Origin: Marisa cornuarietis
Taxonomy: Eukaryota > Mollusca > Gastropoda > Architaenioglossa > Ampullariidae
DNA: 64,000 nt
Reading direction: 5' to 3'
Assembly: GCA_004794655.1 (NCBI GenBank)
Contig: SMMW01000003.1
Coordinates: forward strand, 13,592,001 to 13,656,000
This document shows, one piece after another, positions 46,506 to 64,000 of the stretch. Position 1 is the first letter of the stretch; each line of letters begins with the position of its first letter. The notes beneath the pieces were generated by a model that saw only the letters and a list, made by a program, of their open reading frames with translations, ran no database searches and was not told where the DNA came from. The position numbers and the translations under genes were made by a program.

Positions 46506-49500
46506 GGGAAGCTGAAATCCTTGATGTAGCTATCATTAAGACCAGATAAAAGCTATCATCTAGGATCCATATAAGGCTGCTCACTAGTGGACACCACATG
46601 GTGAACTAAATCTTATTAATCTTGAGCAATCGCAAATTGAAAATTTTGTTTTAGCATCTTCCTTAAAATTGGATTATTTGAACTTTTTATGGTAAACATT
46701 CTCCAATACAAATAAGTGATGTTGAAAATTGTTATTTATTGCCTGTCCCAACATATCACAAATTTTTCATTTAAGATTTTCCTAGAAGAGTGTCTAGTAC
46801 ATAATTTTCTGACAAGTTAATAGTAACTTGCATGTTTAATTAGTTTAAAATGACATATAATTTGACACGGAATGTATTCAAACTTTGACGTCCGACAACT
46901 GATGTGCATGTGATAAAGTGTGAAAGAGACCATATTGCATCGGACATTCGAATAGGTGTCTCTTTAGTACTCAGCAATAGAAGTGGAAGGTTGTGCTGAT
47001 TCAACCTCTTGTAAAGGCTAGCATTAGCCCATGCAGGTATTTCAAGCAGTGTTAAGATTTTCAGTTAATTTTTTTGTGTGTGAGAAACTGTGCATAGGTA
47101 TATTCTCTGCAGTCTCTACAAACTGATAACTTTGTGCTGCTCAGAAGTCTTTTTTTTACAACAGAATGATGGCTGATGTTACAAAATTTGTATAGATTTT
47201 CATGTCTTATCTGAGTGAGCCAATAAAAATGAATGTCAATTCTGGCTTACCTTATGACTTTTTTTGTCAACAGACCAATAACAGATATTGCTATGGTTGT
47301 TTCAAATTTTAGTAGAACAGGCATGGATTATACTCTCTACTGTTTTTTTTTGGGAAATGCCTGTAGTGTAGTGTTTGTTTCTTAGACTCAGACCAAAGCA
47401 TCAATGGAATAAGTAAAACAGAAAGGTTAAAAGTTTACATATTTCATTAACTGTCTTGAAAATAAGAAATGAATGTAGAGAAATTAAATTATAGTAAAAT
47501 AGTCTAAGTGCAAGACTCTGGAAGACCACACCATATTAGCAAATTCCTAGTTGTTACTCTGTATTGAACTAGTTAAACCAAGAATAAATTGACAAAAAAT
47601 ACTACAAATATGCTGAGGGGATTTGGTGTGCAGGCCTGCTTTCTGTGATATAGTACAAAGTAACATCCCAGGTGTTGCAGGATGCCTTGCTTTGGGTTCC
47701 TGACCATACTTAAGATGAACTGGGTCATTGGAGAAATAAGTATGGTTCTGAAGAGTTCTGGAAAGTTCCAGAAAAGAATTATTTCTAAATATTAGAGATG
47801 GTTAGTACGTTGTGGAAAACAGCATCATAGAGAAGTTCATGTTTTACTGTGCTGCATCATGCTACTTAGATGTAACTGAACATAGCTTGAAGAGAAAAGA
47901 ACAGTGGATCATGATGTTGGGGCTACAGACAGTGGTCTTGCTTTCCAGTTGGGTCTTTTGCATGCATTGGCAGTAGATATCAGAATATAATATCCAAACT
48001 TTTAAGAGCCGACGAAAAGTGTGAACAAAAAAAATAGGGAAAAGTCGGTGTCATACACTGTAAGTGGAAGAATGGCTAGTATGATTCTGTTTAATTTATT
48101 GTGCGGCAGTGCATGACAAGTACAAATAAAATTATTCCTGTTTACAGTGCTTGACATTTTCTTAATGTTTTCAACATGTACATCCCCCATCATTATCTGG
48201 CACTCACAGCCAGAAGCATTTTTTATATGTAAGCTGCACGACTGTTGGGTGCTATTGCACTGATGAGATACATCCGCTTGCATAGGTGCTACATTGTACA
48301 GCATATATCATGGACTGTTTCTTGAATGCAGAGATAAGTAGGAAGAAACAGTTTAGTGGATAAATTCATTGTGCAGATGAATTTGCTTGCTTTTCATAGT
48401 TGCCATTGAGAGCAGGCCTGGGTGTACATACTCTTACATCGTCACATTTATTTTTGTTACCTGACTAAGAATTCCAAACGACATCTGTACTGCAAAAGGA
48501 CCTAAAACTAAAGAAAAAAGTGATCAGCTAATCTCAGATCATGTAAAACTTCTTCAATAAAGTGGTCAGAGTCAATACATGTTGTTTTGAACAGATGTTG
48601 ATTGGTGATGCATCACTTGCTGCACCTTCAACAGAAAGGGGGCAGCTTGTGCCAACTCAGTCTTTTCACTTTGAACTGAAATGGCTACTGGTATCACATT
48701 GCCCAGCTTGCATTTTTCAGTTGATCACAAAGAGAGGTGTCGTTAGTCACCTACCTTGTTGTTTCAGACAGCTGTTAGCATCACATTGCCCATCTCAAGT
48801 TCTTTAAGTGTTTATTTGCAGTTTTTAAACTAACATCATATTGCATAGAAAGCTGTCGTGGTGTCGCTCATTTTGTGAGGACATTTTAACTGCTCTTCAA
48901 GTCAAACATGTACCAACTAGTACTAGTGCTGCATTTTTTTTTTTTTTTTGGTAGAGGTAGGTGAGTTTCTTCACTTTACCGTTTACCGTTATCATTTAAT
49001 CTACTGAGAGTGCAAATTTTGTACTTAACCCTCTTGGTTCAACACAAAAATGTAACATTACAATGACTGGCATATAACTGAAGACTGCAAAGACGACAGT
49101 GGGTGAAGTTTGTTTTTTATTAGTGCTGCTCTGAGATAAACATTAGACCAAGAAACCTATACATTTTTGGAAAACTTGAACTTTGCAATAAAAAGTAATG
49201 AAAATCGCCTTGCCTGTGCTACCCGGCAAAACCACGATCATGGCTTTTCAAACCAAGAGAGTTAAGCTGTACACGGTGTTAGTTTCCTTACAAGAATTAA
49301 CTTTGAGCCAACACGAAGTCATCAGATAGCCAAAGAGTAATATTGTGCAATAATAGTGACTATAATTGGAAATCCCTAGTCACTTTAGTTATGATTTTGG
49401 AGATATCCAAAGTCTTCACAAATTTAGCATTGGAATAGGAATAATTTGTAGTCATCCGACACGTTTTTTGTAATTTATACATGGTTTAGGAGTTATCAGT

Positions 49501-50932
49501 ATCTCTACTAAAGATTGCTTGCAATTGTAGTTTATACATTGCTGCCCAGAAATATGTAATATCATGAGGCAGTACACAGGAATAAAAGTTTAGCTGGTTA
49601 ACCAGAAATCTGAAAATGTATTTTTAAATATAAAAATGGCAGTTGTTAAAAAGTAAATACAATGATTGAGGATTAATATCCCTCAGGTTTATTTTTACTA
49701 TAAACTCACTACCGACATGTTTTCATTGATTGTATAAGCTTCCAGAAAATGATTCATCATCTCATGTCAGATGATATGGGTATTCCAAAATTTTGAATGC
49801 TTTCAACAGTGATGGATAAAAAATTGTTCCATTTCTTCCTGACTGTGATACTCAAAGAAACCACAAATATGTCTATTAATGGTTGTGATGTGAAAAGTAG
49901 GGCTTCACAGAATCAAATTTCTTGGATCAAAAACATTTTGCGTGTAGCCTTTTTTTCCCTCATATTTTAGTGCCATATGGCACTGCTTTTTAATGAATGG
50001 ACTTGAATCGCTTCGGAACCAGTCTGCAAGTAAATTTTACAGTCTTGTGAAAAAGATGATCTGCTGATAGCATCATACAAAATACTCCAATTTTCTAGGT
50101 GTTAAGTTGGCAGTTGTTTAGAAATAAAAGGTTTTGTTTGTATTTATGGAATAGATCTTTATGGATTGTAGTCTTTTTTTGTAAAAATGATAATAGAATG
50201 TGTTTCAGCTGAATATCATCTATTCTCCCAATTTTTGGGAGGCCATTGTTTCTTTGATACATACACAGCAAGGATATTGAAGATCTTGGACAAGAGATCT
50301 GACTTTGATAGCCAGACATGTGGTCAAGTTGGAAGATGTCTTATTAAGTTTTTTTTCGTACTTTAAAATGTTGACAAACTTATGTCTGTTTTAACTCCAG
50401 TTTTTTGTCAGTAGCACATAGGAAGGAAACTGTACCAAAATCAAATGTTTAAGTTGAGAATACTTGTATTTTGAGATCACATGTACCTTGAAAACCCCTT
50501 CCAAAAAAATGCTTTAATCTTTGAGAGGTTTGCAAAAAATACCCTTAGAGAAAAGTGGCATCAAATTCTTTTTGCTGAATCTGTAAGAAATTGAGACATT
50601 TCTGACTGAAAAAGTATCTTGTTTCTGATTTGTTGCCCTCTATACTTTTCATGTACCCACCGTGTGTGGGTATAAGTTTGACATCTATTAACCATTGTTT
50701 TTCACGTGTGTATTTTCACAAATCTCATGCTGATTAAACTCATTTGTTTCAAAACCAGACATACAGATGTCTAAATTCTTAGACACTCAAGCACTTCATC
50801 GTTGGTATTTATATTTTTGTCTTAATTGTGCACTAGGCAGTTGGTACGTTTCTGCTGCGAATACATCTTTAGAATGTTATGTACATAGAACATCTGTTGT
50901 CAGCATGTAGAGCATTGTTGATATAAGGACAA

Positions 50933-50938
50933 AATAAA
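50933..50938 (+). terminator. spire: Candidate distal poly(A) signal of spire
   Basis: AATAAA, 24 bases before the opposite-strand AATAAA of FAM210A. It marks a tail-to-tail gene junction. Confidence 0.45.
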
Positions 50939-50961
50939 ACTGAAGGAGAATTTTTGAAGAC

Positions 50962-50967
50962 TTTATT
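50962..50967 (-). terminator. FAM210A: Candidate poly(A) signal of FAM210A
   Basis: TTTATT on the plus strand is AATAAA on the minus strand, about 865 bases downstream of the FAM210A stop. Confidence 0.5.
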
Positions 50968-51831
50968 TTTTCTCCATCCTTATTTTCCCCTTGATAAAAT
51001 GTTGAGAAAGTTACACTACACTTTTACTGTAGAAATCATTTTTCATGTCTTTCTCAGCTCGAGACATCTCACTAATGGCTAAATCAGTTCATATTACATT
51101 TTGCAAGATCAATGAAAATGCCTACACACAATCTCAAATCTAAACTCTTCCCCAGCATCCCACTTTCCCCCCCCAAAAAAAGAAAACTGAAGCCTCAGAG
51201 TTCCTATACTTGCCTTTTTACTATTTCTGGCAAAGACTGTAAATACATTGTGGAAGCAACAAGATTTTAAAACCTTTCAGCCCTCAGGCACACACAACCT
51301 AACATACAGAGCATGACCTATCTTTAGAACATATATTTAAAAGATAGCAATTTTAGCTGTGGTGGCATTTGGTACTAAAATACAAGGTGGGCCAAAAGTA
51401 GCTATCTTGCATTGCACACGGAAAATAATCTGAATTTACACAACACACGCTGTTACATATACCAGCAGCTTAGCAATACTACTGCATACCATTTTAGCGA
51501 CAATTTCAAAGATTGTGCATTCCTGTTGGCATGGCTGACACAAAGAAAGTTTAATAAACATTGATTAGTGTAAATAATGTCTTGCCCACCCTGCAGAAAT
51601 TATAAATACTCTAGCTTAAAAACTGCAAACCAAACCTAAGTCTTAAAGGCCCTTTATGAATGAACCAGGCAAATGTCATCCAACATTTGATCAAATCTGG
51701 AAAATTATGTGGAGCTCACAGGAAACCAAGGGCTTTGGGGGTAAGTTTGGAACTTTGGTCAAAATGTCTAGCTGTCTAAACTTGTTCATCAATACATTAC
51801 TAATACATCTGCCTGTACAATGGGACTTTTT
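50968..51831 (-). other. FAM210A: FAM210A 3' UTR
   Basis: AT-rich sequence between the stop codon and the candidate poly(A) signal. No other coding signal is seen. The open frame on the plus strand (51656-52048) is the antisense shadow of the last FAM210A exon. Confidence 0.5.
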
Positions 51832-52177
51832 TCATTTTTTAAGCTTCTTTAAAAGTTCTTGTTTCTTCTTTTCTCGTGCAGCTTTAATACGTTCAAGGCG
51901 GTCCATACGCAGACTGGATGTTCGAAGGCGATTCTTTCCTTCCTTGTATAATTCCCGCAAAGAATCTTCCTGTGACTTTGGTGCCATGCGACCAATGCGT
52001 CGCAAATATCGAATAGCAATGTTTGTTCCCGCAATAGTGACAGTGTAACGTAAAGGTGTTGCTATCTTGTACATTAAGTAAGCTATGGCTATGTCTCCCA
52101 GGCCTCCAGATTGAAACTGTTTGATGAAGTTTTCACTGCACCCCAAGTACTCCATACATGGCACTACATTGATGCCA
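51832..52177 (-). CDS. FAM210A: FAM210A exon 3: C-terminal half of DUF1279 and charged tail
   Basis: The acceptor is cttttcag just right of 52177 and the stop TGA is at 51834-51832. It encodes GINVVPCMEYLGCSENFIKQ and the conserved KIATPLRYTVTIAGTNIAIR, then a coiled, Lys/Arg-rich end. Confidence 0.93.
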
Positions 52178-53922
52178 CTGAAAAGAAAGACCAGACTGTT
52201 TTAAGAACAAAAAAAAATTTATCTACATTCCAGACATACTGATTACTGAGAAATACACATTGCACATAAAACAAAGGCAGGTGTTTACATTCTTAAATTG
52301 TCCTGAGATAAGACAATTTCTCTTGTGCATTTTTCAATAAATATCAAGTATTTCTTAAAACTTTCATTTCCTCCCTACAATTTTCTTTAATCAATCAATA
52401 CCATTGGTGTGTTTGATATTATGAAATATTCTCCAATGATACTTGGAATGGCAGTTATAAAAGCAGCCCATGTTTTGTAACTTTTAGTCTTCCCCCCCAC
52501 CTCACAACCACAGCTCCAGCCTTGTGCACAGGTTAAGAGATCTGCATGCAATCGTAATAAAGGGTTTAATTAAAAAATTAAAATAGAGTGCTTTACTCAA
52601 TTTTGACATCATAAAAGTAATAAATTTCAAGATAAATAGTTCTTGAATAGAAAATATTCAATATGTGTCCAGCTGTTTGGCTGTTGATATTTCTGTATGT
52701 CAAAATAGACATTCACACAGCTGTTTTAGTACATACCATCTGACTGATAAGTAGAAGGAACCAAACCATATCGTTGATGTGATGAGATGAACACCAATCA
52801 GAACTTTCCCATGCTCCTTGTATGTCTTTTTGAATCGTTGAAAAATTGATAGCTTTTGCTCAGTCTCTGCTGAGCCAGTAGCTGTTGTCTGCTGTTTTTC
52901 ATTTTGCTTTGTGGGACCGCTTTCTGTGCTGTAGAATACTCTTTGACTATCAGATGTCCATACAGGAACTAACCGGGAGCAAAAGGATGTATCACAACTG
53001 AGAAAATGTAGATTCCTGTGTTTGGTGGTTAGGTGTTGCTGATAATGTGAGAGTGGTATCTGCCATTTATGGTAGAAATTTTTATGTACACAACCTGTGA
53101 AGACCAAAATGAAAAGACCATTCTGTGAAAACATACTCAATTTCTGAACATCAACATTTTACAATATGCCATTTGTAATGTACCAATTATTAGCAGCATA
53201 AACATACTATGCATTTTTCCCCACCGATCTTGTCTAGCCTTGCTGTTCTTTCTCGGCATGGCACCTGTTAGACAGGTTTCTTGGACATGAAATATAGCCT
53301 TAAAATTCATCTACATAAAACACCATTTCCCCAGTTTCGTAACCATAAACACCCCTGTTTGTCTTTCCTTTGTTTGGAAGAAATTTATCTGAAAAACATC
53401 TGAAAAATCTGTATTCCTGGACGGGTTTTGACTAGTAGTAACAAACATCTAGTTTGATTAAGAGATGACCCTCTCCTTCCAACAAGATTTTGCATAATAG
53501 GCACCAATGGCAGAAGCAAGAACTATAAGGATTTCTAAAAAAAAAAGAAAAAAAAGGCAGGTTTCAAGTGAAAACTGATATGATCAAATACTAGATCCAA
53601 TCGGTTTCATTTTGTTGATGGTCCACAAAGAAGACAAAAGTAAATTTAAGTAAACGTAAAAACTGAAAAAAATGTCGTCGTTACCGATATACTGTTGTAA
53701 ATAAAAGTGTCTCCAATCGTTAATGTACACGATTAAATGTTTGTTAGGCCAGCAAATTCTGAGTATTAGAAACATGTCATAACATTGCATAGTAATACCT
53801 TTATAAAATTTCGTCACGTCGTCTGCTTTTCCACAAATCCGAGACCAAGTAGACGTGCGAGCCAAGCAAATACCAAAAATTCGACCAGTAAGCATCACTG
53901 CTGAACAAACTATAAAATCCAA
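51832..53922 (-). CDS. FAM210A: FAM210A-like mitochondrial DUF1279 protein, three exons
   Basis: Three minus-strand exons join in phase: 53922-53799, 53094-52737 and 52177-51832, giving about 275 residues (human FAM210A is of similar size, FAM210B is shorter). The N-terminus (MLTGRIFGICLARTSTW...) is basic and hydroxylated, as expected for mitochondrial import. The DUF1279 core reads FQRFKKTYKEHGKVLIGVHL, ITSTIWFGSFYLSVR, then YKIATPLRYTVTIAGT and RYLRRIGRM. A charged helical C-terminus ends KKKQELLKKLKK. The core matches FAM210A (HGKVLIPVHLITSGVWFGTFY) better than FAM210B. FAM210A is an inner-membrane protein linked to mitochondrial translation and muscle and bone mass. The hydrophobic HLITSTIWFGSFYLS stretch is a likely membrane helix. 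The start may instead be Met10 (53895). Confidence 0.92.
52737..53094 (-). CDS. FAM210A: FAM210A exon 2: linker and first DUF1279 helix
   Basis: The acceptor is gtcttcacag and the donor is GATG|gtatgt (phase 2). It encodes a variable presequence-like stretch, a TESGPTKQNEKQQT linker, then KLSIFQRFKKTYKEHGKVLI and GVHLITSTIWFGSFYLSVR. Confidence 0.92.
53799..53922 (-). CDS. FAM210A: FAM210A exon 1: mitochondrial targeting sequence
   Basis: Opens at ATG 53922 (second ATG at 53895) and ends AAAG|gtatta in phase 1, the phase that exon 2 needs. Residues MLTGRIFGICLARTSTWSRI are rich in Arg/Ser/Thr with no acids, as in import presequences. Support is from phase and composition, not conservation. 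Confidence 0.7.
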
Positions 53923-53929
53923 TATACAA

Positions 53930-54300
53930 AAACAGTAAAAAAAAACCCTAATTCTGATTAAAAGGCTTATTCTTTTTTTCTTTCAAGATGCATTAGCTAC
54001 TACAGAACTGACACCCAAGCATGGTCATGCCGACACAACATTCTACTTCCGGTGACCTTCGAGGTTCAGCTACTAAAAGCTTTGTGATTTCGATGATAAT
54101 AAATAACATAATATAAACTCTAAATAAATTAAAATAGTCCTACAGTAAAAAAAATTCTAGCAAACAAATCTTAATAGTTTGCGACAACGATAACTCGGCA
54201 GAGGAACTCGGCTGTCTCCTACTCTAACATGCGCAAACATTTGCGAAGCGGAGGGTTGATCTACTAGTACTATTAAGGTATTAGCGTTATTGTTTGCTTT
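53930..54300. promoter_or_regulatory. Divergent FAM210A / RNMT promoter
   Basis: A pocket of normal CpG frequency (about a dozen CpG in 54,001-54,300) within otherwise CpG-depleted DNA. On the minus strand it contains aaggtcaccggaagt (54045-54059): an ETS/GABP (NRF-2) core CCGGAAGT next to a nuclear-receptor half-site AAGGTCA. Both are common upstream of nuclear genes for mitochondrial proteins. FAM210A starts to the left and RNMT to the right. No TATA box is obvious. Exact start sites are unknown. Confidence 0.6.
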
Positions 54301-54805
54301 ACAGTGAGTGTAGATAGCTCTAAATTAATGCAGGGTTACACAAAGTTTTTTATAACGGTGAAAATCACTAACCATTTGCACTTTGTGTCACAGAACATCC
54401 CAAGTTAACTGATTTGTCATAAGTGCATTTGTCGAAAACAAAGCTTTTGTATCCTACATCATATAGGCCTAGTTGAGTAGGCTATGTGTTTCCACATGTA
54501 ACTGTATAGCTTTTATTTATGAAAGAGCTGTGCCCAGAAAAAATTTGAAGTTAATTTCTAAACTATTTCCAGTTTTATATTGTTATCTCTTTTTTTAAAA
54601 TTAAGTTATGCCCAAATGAAAAGATACGTCAAGTCTGAAAAAGGTGAAACATACCTTTCGTGAATTCTTTCAGTTATTTTATGTTTTCTTTTTATGCATT
54701 ACATGTCTTGTATGTTGTCATTTGTGATAGTTCTTGTAAAATGGTTATGGTTTTAAAAGCGAGTGTTTTCTGTTTCTAAAATATTTCAATAGGTTATTGG
54801 TCAGC

Positions 54806-62547
<7,742 letters not shown>

Positions 62548-63345
62548 CATCGGCTTGTGTGGAAGTGCAGTCTGATGCTGAAGAGCAAGAAGGCCTATGA
62601 CAGTATAAACAGGATGTGTAAACGGTGCCATAACACCAAGTCTTCAGAAGGAGGAAGAAGACAGCTTATTGTTGTCAAATGGAGACTATTATGTTTTATC
62701 TGGCATCGGTCAGCATGTACAACATCAGTCGCAGAAGTAAGACAAACTGCAAGTGGGGTCAATAGCTTTGTTGTAGAGAGGTGTAATGTCCAGAAAAATC
62801 TACTGAGTCTGAGTCTTGCACTATTGGTTGGCATGATGGGATAAGAGATTTTGCTGAACTAGATGAGAAGAGATGGTGTTTGTTGACTTTGTGAAAAAGG
62901 AGAAATGTAACTTGAGGATAGCCATGTCTTTTTCATATAAATAAGCTGCCAAACATGGAATTTATAAAAATTTTAATGAGTTTAGGCAGTACTTCCTCTC
63001 AAAAAATGGAAACATCTATATGCACATATAAAACAGCCCAAAATCTGAGCTAGAATTTTGTGTTTCCCAGTTGTCTACTAAGTTTTCTTAGAAGATCTGT
63101 CTAGCAACTGGATAGGTTGTTTTTGTCCCTGGTGATGTGATGATGCAGTTGAGAGGACCAACATGTTTGTTAAGCACACTGCTCACATCATAACCCTGCA
63201 CAAAAAATAAACATGATCTTGCTACATTCCTACTGCATCAAAAATAAAAATACTGGAGAAATTGCTGTATAAAGCTGGAAGATGGAGTGGTCCATTTTTG
63301 TGTCTCAGTTTTCTGATGTATAAATAAATGGCTTTTATTATAAGA
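62548..63345 (+). other. RNMT: RNMT 3' UTR
   Basis: AT-rich with no coding domain. Candidate poly(A) signals are AATAAA at about 63206 and at 63323-63328. Confidence 0.5.
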
Positions 63346-64000
63346 ATATATAGTGAATACATTTTGTAATATACCAGCAAATGACCTATGTTTCACCTCA
63401 GAAATGTGTTATCAAAATAATAATGCTTGGTAGGTCCACACCAGTCTGTCATTAGTAGTTCATTCTTCTGGATCATTTCCAGCTTAAAACAAAATTACCT
63501 ACCTCTTCATCATGCTCTTCTGGCAAGATCTGTTGAATTGTTGACTGGAGAAACTGCTCATTTAAAAAAAAAAATTAGCAAGAGTGTGTGTAATATACTT
63601 CATAAAGGTGTGAGCTAGATAAATATTAGCCAGTGTGATTTAGGATAAGGGAAGTATTTGGGATTAAAACCCTACCATTTGAGGGTTGAGTTGTCAAGGA
63701 TAGAGAAATTGCTAACCCTACCTTTGAGGACTTATTTTTCTGCAGTGTGTTGGAGGGGAGGGAAAGTATTTTTACTGCATAAACATGTGCTTGATAATAC
63801 ATTATATCATGCCTTATTTGGTTTATACTTTTAAATGAATAGCTGCAGGTAATTTGTACCCTCAGCATTTTTGTGGCTTACGTCCATGAGTTGCACCTAT
63901 TAACAGCAAAAGTTCCTGAAAACAATCTGCACTAAAAGGGAAGCAGCCTCATGATTAGGAAACTACATGTATTTGTTTTCAGCACTACCATAACGCTTTA
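63346..64000. other. Flank downstream of RNMT
   Basis: AT-rich sequence in which I see no gene, RNA or clear mobile element. Short open frames on both strands lack family features. Confidence 0.4.

Larger units (their letters stand above)
45241..50940 (+). other. spire: Probable spire 3' UTR, long and AT-rich
   Basis: No coding gene is visible. AATAAA occurs at 45790-45795, inside a Pumilio-like TGTAAATA, and could end a short transcript. Further AATAAA copies follow (for example about 48,559), and one at 50933-50938 lies just before the converging FAM210A 3' end. A 39-base T-rich run ends near 46504. Whether the long form exists is inferred. Confidence 0.5.

Noticed and set aside
51656..52048. 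130-codon plus-strand gene
   Set aside because: Antisense shadow of the last FAM210A exon, whose minus-strand translation matches DUF1279.

Overview
This is a eukaryotic nuclear window from an invertebrate. Genes are split by GT-AG introns, and the intergenic and intronic DNA holds tRNA-derived SINEs, LINE remnants, a Penelope-like fragment, a mariner, MITEs and microsatellites. Gene content and SINE style suggest a mollusc, probably a gastropod; this is an inference and no species is claimed.

Layout: (1) 1-45,240, plus strand: the 3' two thirds of a spire gene (actin nucleator). Nine exons cover WH2 units C and D, the myosin-V binding motif, a long low-complexity linker, the Spire box and the FYVE-type zinc finger. 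The KIND domain and first WH2 units must lie left of the window. Introns are very large (17.7 kb, 8.3 kb, 4.6 kb) and carry most of the repeats. (2) 45,241-50,940: probable long spire 3' UTR, ending tail-to-tail with the next gene. (3) 53,922-51,832, minus strand: FAM210A, an inner-mitochondrial DUF1279 protein, in three coding exons. (4) About 53,930-54,300: a CpG-retaining divergent promoter. (5) 54,806-62,547, plus strand: RNMT, the mRNA cap guanine-N7 methyltransferase, in ten coding exons. Its first intron holds a foldback element and a decayed Ty3-type LTR retrotransposon. (6) 62,548-64,000: RNMT 3' UTR and flank.

The genes are not an operon and act in different compartments: actin and vesicle transport, mitochondria, and nuclear mRNA capping. 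The order SPIRE - FAM210A <-> RNMT is nonetheless notable. As I recall, human FAM210A and RNMT are head-to-head neighbours on 18p11.21, the band that also carries SPIRE1. The window may therefore keep an ancient linkage block with a shared FAM210A/RNMT promoter.

A second large-scale signal is base composition. Left of about 34 kb CpG is abundant; right of it CpG is strongly depleted, except at the divergent promoter and in the LTR element. This looks like a germline methylation boundary inside the spire gene. I found no CRISPR, rRNA, bacterial or clearly new multi-gene system. The best novel leads are the conserved divergent pair, the methylation boundary, a possible KIND-less spire promoter, an in-frame alternative spire donor, and an inverted pair of 0.55 kb TTAA-flanked hairpin MITEs.
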